A DNA stretch of 13,297 bases. Origin: Bacteroidaceae bacterium (GTDB lineage: Bacteria > Bacteroidota > Bacteroidia > Bacteroidales > Bacteroidaceae). The notes below the pieces were generated by a model. It saw only the letters and a list, made by a program, of their open reading frames with translations. It did no database searches and was not told the origin of the DNA. The number at the start of each line of letters is the position of its first letter. Position 1 is the first letter of the stretch. The DNA is taken from assembly GCA_900772575.1 (NCBI GenBank), contig CAAHEN010000242.1:1-13297 (forward strand). Direction: 5' to 3'. Positions 6,663 through 13,297 of the stretch are shown piece by piece. The position numbers and the translations under genes were made by a program.

Positions 6663-9233
6663 ATGAAGAAAACGACAATACTGCTCGGCGCGCTCCTCTT
6701 CCCCTGCCTCGCGTGGGCGCAAAGCCCTGGACAGGCACGCACCGACTCCATCATCGACGAAGACCTCTCGCTGATAGGCGTCGTCGATGCAGCGGTCTTC
6801 GATGCCGACGGGGAAGACGGCGACAACACCTCTTCACAGGACATCAACACCACCGTGCTGACCTCGCACGATGTCTACCTCAACAAGGTGGGCTACCAGC
6901 TCTCCAACATGCGCTTCCGCGTCCGCGGCTACGACAACACCTACGAGCAGACGCTCATCAACGGCGTCCCCTTCAACGACCAGTTGCGCGGCGTGTTCAA
7001 CTACTCCTCCATCGGTGCCATCAATGACCTGACGCGCAACGGCGACGAGACCATCAACTCACGTCCATCGGCCTTCACCTTCGGCTCTATCGGCGGTGCG
7101 GAGAACATTCTCATGCGGGCTGGCGACAACGCACGCGGCGGCAAGGCCACCCTGACCTATACCAACCGCAACTACTGGATGCGCACCATGCTCTCTTACC
7201 ATACCGGCCTGTCGAGGCGCGGCTGGGCCTTCTCGGCCCTCGTCGGTGGCCGCTACTCCAACGAGGGTGTCATCGACGGCACGTTCTACCGCAACTTCTC
7301 CTATGCCCTCATGCTGGAGAAGCGCTGGCAGGGCGGCTTGCACAGCCTGACGCTGACCTCCTTCGGATCGCCCGTGCGCCGCGGACAGCAGGGCGGGACG
7401 CTGCAAGAGGTCTATGACCTGACCGGCAACAACCTCTATAACCCCAACTGGGGCTACCAGGACGGCAAGAAGCGCAATGCCCGCGTCGTCCGCGCCTTCG
7501 ACCCCACCACCGTTCTGGGCTACACTTGGCGCATCACCCCCGACGTGACCTTCAACACCGGCATCGCCTTCCACTACGGCCGCTATGGCAACTCGTCGCT
7601 CAACTGGTACAACGGTGCCGACCCGCGTCCGGACTACTACCGCTACCTTCCCTCCTATTTCCTCTATTACAACAGTACCGCTGCCCCCGACGCCGCTGCG
7701 GCCTACGCCGAGCGCTGGCGCTCTGGCGACCCCTCGTTCACGCAGATCAACTGGGAAGCCCTCTACGCCGCCAACGCCACCAACAAGCGGTTGGGCACGG
7801 GACAGGCCGCCTACATCGTCGAGGAGCGCCGCAGCGATCTCTACGAGACCACCTTCAACGCTGCCATCAACGCCCGCCTCAACCGCCACTCGCGCCTGAC
7901 GGGCGGCATCGTGGCCCGCAACACCGTCTCGCGCCAGTTCAAGACCGTCGACGACCTGCTCGGTGCCGACTATGTGCTCGACATCGACAAATATGCCGAC
8001 ACGGACTATCCCGGACAGGACGACCAGCGCCAGAGCGACCTCAACCGCCCCAACCGCAAGGTCTACAAGGACGGTATCTTCGGCTACGATTTCAAGATCA
8101 ACATCAACTCGCTCAAGGGCTGGATAGTCAACGACTACAGCATCGGCCACTGGGACGCTTACTATGGTTTCCAACTGACGCACACCGACTTCTGGCGTGA
8201 CGGTGCCATGCGCAATGGCCACAACCCCGACAACTCCTATGGCGCAGGTGCCCACCATTCCTTCACCGACGCCATGCTCAAGGGCGGCCTGACCTACAAG
8301 TTCAATGGCCGCCACCTCGTGAGCGCCAACCTCACCTACGGCACACAGGCACCGCTGGTCAACGACGCCTATATCTCGCCGCGCGTCTCCGATGAGACGC
8401 CTGAAAACCTGGAGAGCGGGCGCATCTTCTCGGCAGACCTGAGCTACGTCTTCTCGTCGCCCAGGGTGCAGGGCCGTGTCTCGGTGTTCCAGACCAACTT
8501 CCATAACCAGTTGGAGCGCAACAGCTACTATTACGACGGCGTCACCTTCGTCAATCACATCATGACAGGCGTCAACCGCATTCATCGCGGCGTGGAACTG
8601 GGCATGACCTACAAGCTCGACAGCCACTGGAGCTTCGACCTCGCCGGTACAGTGTCGGAATATTACTATGCCAACAACCCCATCGGCACCTATGCCTCCG
8701 AGAACGGCAAGGACGTGGCCGACTACTCACTCAATGCCAGTGAGCGCGTCTACATGAAAGGCGTCTACGTCGGCGGCATGCCGCAGGTGGCCGGTACGCT
8801 CGGCATCCGCTATTTCATCAACTACTGGTTCCTCGGCGCCAACATCAACGGCTTCGGCCGCAACTTCGTCGATGTGGCCCCCTCACGCCGCACCGCCTCC
8901 ATCTACAACGGCTATGCCAACGGCTCGACGACAATCCCCGCCGTGACGCCCAACAACGCCGACCTCTGGAACGCCTACCAGCAGTTGACCAACCAAGAGG
9001 AGTTCGACGCCGCCTACACTGTGGACCTCTCCATCGGCAAGATTTTCTATCTCGACCGCAAGAACTCCATCAATGTCAATATCTCTGTCAACAATCTCTT
9101 CAACAAGAAAGACATACGCACCGGCGGCTATGAACAGGGCCGTGTGCGCGTCGACAAACCGGAGATGTTCAAGTCCAAGTATTTTTACATGCAGGGCATC
9201 AACTGCTTCTGCAACGTCAGCTACCGTTTCTAA
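6663..9233 (+). CDS. TonB-dependent outer-membrane receptor
   Basis: This 856-residue protein should be a gated outer-membrane beta-barrel that imports a substrate using TonB-ExbBD energy. The ATG at 6663 gives a clean Sec signal peptide (MKKTTILLGALLFPCLAWA, cut before Q20); an upstream in-frame ATG at 6576 would put 29 irrelevant residues before it. A short acidic segment (about 21-59) precedes a plug domain at about 60-170, with RVRGYD (86-91) and INGVPFND (99-106). The remainder has alternating aromatic strands and ends in NVSYRF, with terminal phenylalanine, the usual barrel insertion signal. There is no N-terminal carboxypeptidase-regulatory-like domain of about 90 residues and no SusD gene nearby, so it is not a classical SusC. 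Two cysteines (NCFC) lie just before the last strand. The DUF5689 gene follows after 33 nt and is a likely partner. The substrate is inferred, from the flanking nucleases, to be nucleic-acid-derived. Confidence 0.92.
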   Translation: MKKTTILLGALLFPCLAWAQSPGQARTDSIIDEDLSLIGVVDAAVFDADGEDGDNTSSQDINTTVLTSHDVYLNKVGYQLSNMRFRVRGYDNTYEQTLINGVPFNDQLRGVFNYSSIGAINDLTRNGDETINSRPSAFTFGSIGGAENILMRAGDNARGGKATLTYTNRNYWMRTMLSYHTGLSRRGWAFSALVGGRYSNEGVIDGTFYRNFSYALMLEKRWQGGLHSLTLTSFGSPVRRGQQGGTLQEVYDLTGNNLYNPNWGYQDGKKRNARVVRAFDPTTVLGYTWRITPDVTFNTGIAFHYGRYGNSSLNWYNGADPRPDYYRYLPSYFLYYNSTAAPDAAAAYAERWRSGDPSFTQINWEALYAANATNKRLGTGQAAYIVEERRSDLYETTFNAAINARLNRHSRLTGGIVARNTVSRQFKTVDDLLGADYVLDIDKYADTDYPGQDDQRQSDLNRPNRKVYKDGIFGYDFKININSLKGWIVNDYSIGHWDAYYGFQLTHTDFWRDGAMRNGHNPDNSYGAGAHHSFTDAMLKGGLTYKFNGRHLVSANLTYGTQAPLVNDAYISPRVSDETPENLESGRIFSADLSYVFSSPRVQGRVSVFQTNFHNQLERNSYYYDGVTFVNHIMTGVNRIHRGVELGMTYKLDSHWSFDLAGTVSEYYYANNPIGTYASENGKDVADYSLNASERVYMKGVYVGGMPQVAGTLGIRYFINYWFLGANINGFGRNFVDVAPSRRTASIYNGYANGSTTIPAVTPNNADLWNAYQQLTNQEEFDAAYTVDLSIGKIFYLDRKNSINVNISVNNLFNKKDIRTGGYEQGRVRVDKPEMFKSKYFYMQGINCFCNVSYRF

Positions 9234-9266
9234 ACCTCATAACCCCAAACACTAACCGACCAACAT

Positions 9267-10625
9267 ATGAAACCCATTCATAAGCTTCTCAGCCTGCCCC
9301 TCCTCGTGCTCGCCCTGGCCGTCGGCCTCACTGCCTGCGACCGCGACTACGACATGCCGCCGCTCAACGAACCGGCCTACACGCTTCCGGCCGACGCCCA
9401 GACCATCACCGTCGCCGACCTGCGCACCAAGTATGCCGCCGCCACACAGGATGCCCCCATCACCATCACCGACAGCCTCTTCCTCAAGGCCCGCATCAGT
9501 GGCGATGACCGCTCGGGCAACATCTTCAAGACCATCTACGTGCAGGACGAGACGGGTGGAATCTCCTTCCTCGTCGACCAGAGCAACGTCTACAATGACT
9601 ATGCCGCCGGTCAGGAAATCATCATTGACCTCAAGGGACTCTGCGTCTCCGTCTACGGCGATGAGCAGCAGATCGGTCACCCCGACGGCTACCTCTATCG
9701 CACACCCTACGAGGACTTCAAACTCCACGTCCACAAGAACGGCTGGCCCGACGAGACACAGCTTGCCATCAAGGATTTCAGCAACCTGAGCCGCATCTCC
9801 GACGATCCTGACGCCAACAAGTTCACCCTCGTCCGCCTGACCGGCGTGCACTTCACCGACGGCGGCAAGGCCAATTTCGCCGAGTCCAACGGCTACGGCA
9901 CACACGACCTCGCCGACCAGTATGGCAATACCATTTCGGTGCGCACGAGCAACTACGCCGACTTCGCCGCCACGAAGCTGCCTGTGGGCACGGGCAATGT
10001 CATCGCAGTCCTGGGCCGTTTTCGCGGTGCCTGGCAGTTGACGATCCGCAGCATCGAAGACGTCTACGGTTTCGACGGCAAGGAGCCCGGCGGCAGTGTC
10101 ACGCCAGAGCCGGAACCCGAGGAAGGCGTCATTTTCAGCGAGACCATGGGCACCAAGACCATCGAGAAGGACGGTAACTACTGGCCCTATCTGAAGGACT
10201 TCACCGGTTGGGTGTCGGGCCTGACGTTCACCGACGTCAACAGCACCCTCTCAGCCCGTGCCGTCAACAGCAAGAACAATATCTGGTTCCCTGCCGGCAA
10301 GGACAACGACCTGAAGATTTCCGGTTTCAGCACCGAGGGCTACACCTCGCTGACGCTGACCTACGAGATTGCCGCCAACCTCTACAACAACGAGGGCGAG
10401 CAAGACGCCGCCGCGATGAAGGGCACGTTCAACGGACAGGCCTTCACCACCCCGGCACAGGTGCTCTCAGGCCCCGGCGGTGACAACAACAAGTTCTACA
10501 CCATCACCGTCAGCCTGCCAGTCAGTGCCGCCTCGGCCACGTCTGAGCTCCACTTCACCACCGCCGCCGCCGACAACACAGCAGGCCTGCGCCTGGCCAA
10601 CATCAAGCTAGTCGGTAAAAAGTAA
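9267..10625 (+). CDS. DUF5689 domain lipoprotein with C-terminal beta-sandwich-like module
   Basis: This is a 452-residue predicted lipoprotein with lipobox LTAC and C24 lipidated. Residues about 46-268 match my recollection of DUF5689: TITVADLRTKY, then strands around FLKARISGDDRSGNIFKTIYV and GISFLVDQSN, and GRFRGAWQLTIRSIEDV at the end. These strands look OB-fold-like, a fold common in nucleic-acid-binding proteins. A Pro/Glu linker (272-286) leads to a C-terminal module at about 287-452 that starts VIFSETMG and ends LANIKLVGKK. It parallels the C-terminal part of the fimbrillin lipoprotein two genes upstream (both contain WFP-GKD, then GYT-LTLTYEI-AN). The gene lies 33 nt after the TonB receptor and 18 nt before the secreted EEP enzyme, so all three are surely one transcription unit. 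Its likely role is a surface binding protein that hands substrate to the receptor, taking the place of a SusD. Confidence 0.82.
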   Translation: MKPIHKLLSLPLLVLALAVGLTACDRDYDMPPLNEPAYTLPADAQTITVADLRTKYAAATQDAPITITDSLFLKARISGDDRSGNIFKTIYVQDETGGISFLVDQSNVYNDYAAGQEIIIDLKGLCVSVYGDEQQIGHPDGYLYRTPYEDFKLHVHKNGWPDETQLAIKDFSNLSRISDDPDANKFTLVRLTGVHFTDGGKANFAESNGYGTHDLADQYGNTISVRTSNYADFAATKLPVGTGNVIAVLGRFRGAWQLTIRSIEDVYGFDGKEPGGSVTPEPEPEEGVIFSETMGTKTIEKDGNYWPYLKDFTGWVSGLTFTDVNSTLSARAVNSKNNIWFPAGKDNDLKISGFSTEGYTSLTLTYEIAANLYNNEGEQDAAAMKGTFNGQAFTTPAQVLSGPGGDNNKFYTITVSLPVSAASATSELHFTTAAADNTAGLRLANIKLVGKK

Positions 10626-10643
10626 CCAGACTCTCTCGGCACT

Positions 10644-11678
10644 ATGAAACGATTATCCCTGCTCCTGCTCCTCGCCCTTGCGCTCGCCGGCACCGCCGCC
10701 GCCCAGCGCATGGGTGTCTGGGCAGTGGCGTTCTACAATCTCGAGAACCTCTTCGACTACGAGGACGACCCCGCCAATCCTGGCGATGACGAGTTCCTGC
10801 CCACAGGCCCCTATGCCTGGACAAAGGAGAAGTACGAGCAGAAACTCGGCAACATGGCCCGCACCATCGCCGCACTGGCGCGTGAGAACTGTCCTGCCGG
10901 CCCAGCCGTCATCGGCATCGCCGAGGTGGAAAACGAGCGCGTCGTGCGCGACCTCGTTGCCCGTCCCGAGCTCGCCGCCATGGGACTGAAGTATGTCCAC
11001 TACGAGTCGCCCGACCGTCGCGGCATCGATGTGGCGTTGCTCTACAACCCGCGCCTCTTCCGCTTGGTCTCGAGCAAGACCTACAGCCTGCACCTCCCCG
11101 ACGACCCCTCGTACACTACGCGCGACCAGTTGCTCGTCTCCGGCGTCATGGCCGGTGAACCGGTCAGCTTCATCGTCGGCCACTGGCCCTCGCGCTACGG
11201 CGGGGCCAAGTCGTCGCCGCTGCGCGAGGCTGCCGCCGCGCTGAGCAAGCACATCGCCGACTCAGTGCGCACGGCCTCGGCAGACAACAAGGTCATCATC
11301 ATGGGCGACTTCAACGACGACCCGAAGGACAAGAGCTGCGCCGAGGTGCTCGGTGCGGCCCGCAAGCGCAAGGAGGCCAAGGCCGACGGCTACTTCAATA
11401 CGATGTGGCCGCTCTACGATCGCGGTGTCGGCTCGCTCTGCTACCAAGACGTGTGGTGCCTCTACGACCAGCAGATCATCTCCGGCAACTTGCTTGGCGA
11501 CAAGACCGCAGACCGGCTGACCTTCTGGAAGGCCGAGGTGTTCAACCGCGACTTCCTCACCACCGCCGAGGGCAAGCGTAAGGGCTATCCCTTCCGCTCC
11601 TTCAACGGGCAGGTGTGGCAGAACGGCTACTCCGACCATTTCCCGACCATCACCTACTATGTGAAGCGGCTGCAATAA
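10644..11678 (+). CDS. Secreted endonuclease/exonuclease/phosphatase (EEP) family enzyme
   Basis: This 344-residue enzyme has a Sec signal peptide (MKRLSLLLLLALALAGTAAA, cut before Q21) and a complete EEP (DNase I-like) domain. The visible metal and catalytic residues occur in family order: N32 in FYNLENLFD, E94 in GIAEVEN, H180 in GHWPSR, D222 and N224 in MGDFNDDP, and the terminal D331-H332 in YSDHFP. Members hydrolyse phosphodiester or phosphomonoester bonds in DNA, RNA, lipids or small molecules. Bacteroidota members with this NLENLFD start are generally annotated as extracellular nucleases. There is no lipobox, so it is probably periplasmic or secreted. It is the last gene of the block, 18 nt after the DUF5689 gene, and ends just before a strong hairpin. 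The neighbouring NUC-domain enzyme supports a nucleic-acid substrate, but a phosphatase or phospholipase role is not excluded. Confidence 0.9.
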   Translation: MKRLSLLLLLALALAGTAAAQRMGVWAVAFYNLENLFDYEDDPANPGDDEFLPTGPYAWTKEKYEQKLGNMARTIAALARENCPAGPAVIGIAEVENERVVRDLVARPELAAMGLKYVHYESPDRRGIDVALLYNPRLFRLVSSKTYSLHLPDDPSYTTRDQLLVSGVMAGEPVSFIVGHWPSRYGGAKSSPLREAAAALSKHIADSVRTASADNKVIIMGDFNDDPKDKSCAEVLGAARKRKEAKADGYFNTMWPLYDRGVGSLCYQDVWCLYDQQIISGNLLGDKTADRLTFWKAEVFNRDFLTTAEGKRKGYPFRSFNGQVWQNGYSDHFPTITYYVKRLQ

Positions 11679-11691
11679 GTTGCCGCGCAAT

Positions 11692-11751
11692 GACATCAAC
11701 CGGGGGAAGCCCGCAGCCGCTTGGCTGCTGACTTCCCCCGGTTGCGTTGTC
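11692..11751. terminator. Bidirectional hairpin terminator between convergent EEP and fabG genes
   Basis: CAACCGGGGGAAG (11697-11709) and CTTCCCCCGGTTG (11732-11744) form a perfect 13-bp stem. Inside it, GCAGCC (11713-11718) pairs with GGCTGC (11723-11728) around a 4-nt loop. Outside, after a small internal loop, GACA (11692-11695) can pair with TGTC (11748-11751). It starts 13 nt after the EEP stop and lies between two convergent genes, so it can end transcription in both directions. No long T-run is present on either side. Confidence 0.8.
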
Positions 11752-11769
11752 TAGGGTGATGTGCGCTGT

Positions 11770-11786
11770 CGCCGCATCGTGCGGCG
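11770..11786. terminator. Short hairpin just downstream of fabG
   Basis: CGCCGCA (11770-11776) and TGCGGCG (11780-11786) are exact reverse complements around a 3-nt loop. On the minus strand this lies 9 nt past the fabG stop codon, before the larger hairpin. It may assist termination or protect the 3' end of the fabG message. It lacks a T-run. Confidence 0.4.
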
Positions 11787-11795
11787 TGTGGCGGC

Positions 11796-12542
11796 TTACA
11801 TGTTCATGCCGCCGTCGACCTGGATGACCTGTCCGCTGATGTACGACGACATGTCGGAGGCGAGGAATGTGGCCACGTCGGCGATGTCCTCGGGCTTGCC
11901 GCCACGACGGAGAGGAATGGCCTTCATCCACTCCTTGCGCACCTCGTCAGAGAGGGCGGCGGTCATCGCCGTCTCGATGAATCCCGGGGCGATGGCGTTG
12001 GCGCGGATGCCGCGGCTGCCCATCTCCTGAGCGACACTTTTGGCCAGGGCGATGAGGCCGGCCTTCGAGGCGGCATAGTTGCTCTGTCCGGCATTGCCGT
12101 GCACGCCGACCACACTGGCCATGTTGATGATGGAGCCCTTGCGCTGGCGCATCATGATGGGGGTGCAGGCATGGATGAAGTTGAAGGCCGACTTGAGGTT
12201 GACAGCGATGACAGCGTCCCACTGCTGCTCAGTCATGCGCATCATGAGGCCGTCCTTTGTGATGCCGGCGTTGTTGACGAGAATGTCAATGCTGCCGAAG
12301 TCCTCATGCACCTTTGCCACGACCTCAGCCGTCTGGGCAAAGTCGGCGGCGTTGGAGGCATAGGCGGCGCACTTGACGCCCTTGGCCTCGATTTCCTGGC
12401 GCGTGGCTTCACCGTTCTCGTCGATGACGAGATCAGTGAAGGCGATGTTGGCCCCTTCTTCTGCAAACTTCAAGGCGATGGCCTTGCCGATGCCGCGGGC
12501 GGCACCGGTGATCAATGCGGTCTTACCGGTTAATAGTCCCAT
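11796..12542 (-). CDS. fabG: 3-oxoacyl-[acyl-carrier-protein] reductase FabG (SDR family)
   Basis: This 248-residue short-chain dehydrogenase should catalyse the NADPH-dependent reduction of 3-oxoacyl-ACP in type II fatty acid synthesis in the cytoplasm. It shows the nucleotide-binding motif TGAARGIG (residues 12-19), the NNAG motif (90-93), and the full catalytic tetrad N115, S143, Y156 and K160, in the spacing typical of FabG. The length is normal for the family, and the C-terminus ends QVDGGMNM, close to the usual FabG ending. The start ATG follows an A/T-rich leader. The gene lies 63 nt downstream of the tetR gene on the same strand, with no obvious promoter in the gap, so the two are probably co-transcribed. 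It converges with the EEP gene and is separated from it by strong hairpins. Other SDR substrates are possible, but the match to FabG is close throughout. Confidence 0.93.
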   Translation of the reverse strand: MGLLTGKTALITGAARGIGKAIALKFAEEGANIAFTDLVIDENGEATRQEIEAKGVKCAAYASNAADFAQTAEVVAKVHEDFGSIDILVNNAGITKDGLMMRMTEQQWDAVIAVNLKSAFNFIHACTPIMMRQRKGSIINMASVVGVHGNAGQSNYAASKAGLIALAKSVAQEMGSRGIRANAIAPGFIETAMTAALSDEVRKEWMKAIPLRRGGKPEDIADVATFLASDMSSYISGQVIQVDGGMNM

Positions 12543-12605
12543 ATATGTAATGATGTGATTGGATGATTGTCTTTTCCCAGTTCCAGCGGGTGTGGCCGCG
12601 TGGCT

Positions 12606-13202
12606 TCAGATGATCTGCGGGTTCATGCCCAGTGCCCGCCTGACGAGCCCCATGACGATGGGGCGTGTGTCGGCCTCGCTCAGGCCCTCGCCGAGGCGGT
12701 CATAGATGTAAGGCACCTCCAGCCCTTTGAGGGAGTAGTGGATGATGTCGGCCATGAGGTTGACGTTCTCAATGCGGAAACGGGCCCGGGCGATGCCCTC
12801 CTCGAGCACCCGGCAGAGAATCGTGCGCTCCTCCTTGTCGAAACGCCGGCGCACCTTTTCCACCAGCCAGATGTTGCGGAAGAACTCGGCGCGCAGCGAG
12901 CCGTTGCGCCCCACAGTCTCCTTGATCATGTTGAGGTGGGTGTAGATGAGCGTGATGACCTTCTGCTCCGGGTCGGCGTCGAGCCGCGCCACCTCATCGA
13001 GCCGTTCGGTCAAGCGTTCCAACTCCCCCTCAATGACGGCGCCATACACCTCCTCCTTGTTGCGGAAATAAGTGTAGAGCGTGCGCCTGCCTTTCCCCGA
13101 CTGGGTGGCGATATCGTTCATGGTGGTGGCTTCGAGGCCTTCGCGAGCGAACAGTTCGCGCGCCACCTCCACGATTCTTTGTCGTGTCTTGCTGATGGCC
13201 AT
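12606..13202 (-). CDS. TetR/AcrR-family transcriptional regulator
   Basis: This is a 198-residue one-component repressor-type regulator. The N-terminal domain has the TetR pattern TRQRIVEVARELFAREG (about residues 6-22), then TTMNDIATQSGKGRRTLYTYFRNKEEV (26-52), which contains the helix-turn-helix and the conserved YFRNKE at its end. The C-terminal helical ligand domain is not recognisable in detail. An in-frame ATG at 13265 would add 21 residues rich in His/Pro/Ser. I prefer the ATG at 13202 (MAISKTRQ) because TetR proteins usually begin a few residues before the first helix. It lies just upstream of fabG on the same strand, so it may respond to an acyl-CoA, acyl-ACP or related lipid signal and control itself and fabG. 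That role is inferred from position only. Confidence 0.9.
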   Translation of the reverse strand: MAISKTRQRIVEVARELFAREGLEATTMNDIATQSGKGRRTLYTYFRNKEEVYGAVIEGELERLTERLDEVARLDADPEQKVITLIYTHLNMIKETVGRNGSLRAEFFRNIWLVEKVRRRFDKEERTILCRVLEEGIARARFRIENVNLMADIIHYSLKGLEVPYIYDRLGEGLSEADTRPIVMGLVRRALGMNPQII

Positions 13203-13243
13203 TGGGCTACTGCTTCTGTGAGATGTTAGGTGCGGAACGGCAA

Positions 13244-13297
13244 GCGGCAGGTGGTGCCGGCCCAAATGCGGCAGGTGGTGGAACCCAGATGGTGGAA
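13244..13297. repeat. Direct repeats upstream of the tetR gene
   Basis: GCGGCAGGTGGTG occurs twice, at 13244-13256 and 13268-13280, with a 24-nt period. TGGTGGAA also occurs twice, at 13276-13283 and 13290-13297, the second copy ending at the window edge. The repeats lie 42-95 nt upstream of the tetR start codon, where an operator or promoter would be expected, yet they are direct rather than inverted. They may instead belong to a gene or repeat array that continues outside the window. No convincing -7/-33 pair for tetR is visible in these 95 nt. Confidence 0.45.

Noticed and set aside
7059..8627. A 522-residue open frame on the minus strand opposite the TonB receptor gene
   Set aside because: Same low-complexity antisense composition and no recognisable motif; the receptor on the plus strand is intact from signal peptide to terminal phenylalanine.
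6663..10625. SusC/SusD pair of a polysaccharide utilisation locus
   Set aside because: The receptor lacks the usual SusC N-terminal domain, the lipoprotein is DUF5689-like and not SusD-like, and no glycosidase is present.
13203..13265. Earlier start for the TetR-family gene
   Set aside because: The extra 21 residues are His/Pro/Ser-rich and precede the usual TetR N-terminus.
1..13297. CRISPR array, tRNA, rRNA, insertion sequence or prophage genes
   Set aside because: I saw no regular spacer-repeat array, no tRNA-like folds, no transposase or phage proteins; all large genes have other clear identities.

Overview
The window reads as a chromosomal segment of a high-GC member of Bacteroidota (order Bacteroidales, Prevotella-like). 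The evidence is: fimbrillin-family lipoproteins, a DUF5689 lipoprotein, a DUF3316 protein and a TonB-dependent receptor; a promoter matching the Bacteroidota consensus (TTTG, 19-nt gap, TAnnTTTG) before the first gene; and the lack of clear Shine-Dalgarno sites, with A-rich leaders in their place. Third codon positions are strongly G/C-biased, which is why very long antisense open frames lie opposite the real genes. The genus cannot be fixed from this sequence alone.

Layout, left to right. (1) 1-477 is non-coding and ends in a good promoter at 383-413. (2) A tight plus-strand operon follows: a DedA-family membrane protein (478-1143), a DUF3316 exported protein (1176-2009) and an S41-family peptidase lipoprotein (2026-3075). 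(3) An AT-richer gap (3076-3359) holds a terminator-like hairpin and a probable promoter. (4) Five plus-strand genes run from 3360 to 11678: a lipoprotein joining a fimbrillin-like domain to a Serratia-type DNA/RNA non-specific endonuclease; a second fimbrillin-like lipoprotein with a different C-terminal domain; a TonB-dependent outer-membrane receptor without a SusD partner; a DUF5689 lipoprotein carrying the same C-terminal domain as the second fimbrillin protein; and a secreted endonuclease/exonuclease/phosphatase-family enzyme. (5) A strong two-armed hairpin at 11697-11744 separates this block from a convergent minus-strand pair: a TetR-family regulator (12606-13202) followed by fabG (11796-12542).

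The most interesting content is the five-gene block. Two exported enzymes from unrelated nuclease superfamilies flank an outer-membrane transporter and two modular lipoproteins that share domains. The simplest reading is a cell-surface machine that binds and cuts extracellular nucleic acid and imports the products through the TonB-dependent receptor, a nucleic-acid counterpart of a polysaccharide utilisation locus. This is an inference from domain content and gene order. The transport substrate is not shown by the sequence, and I cannot tell whether the arrangement has already been described. The flanking DedA operon and the tetR-fabG pair look like ordinary envelope and lipid-metabolism genes with no evident link to the block.
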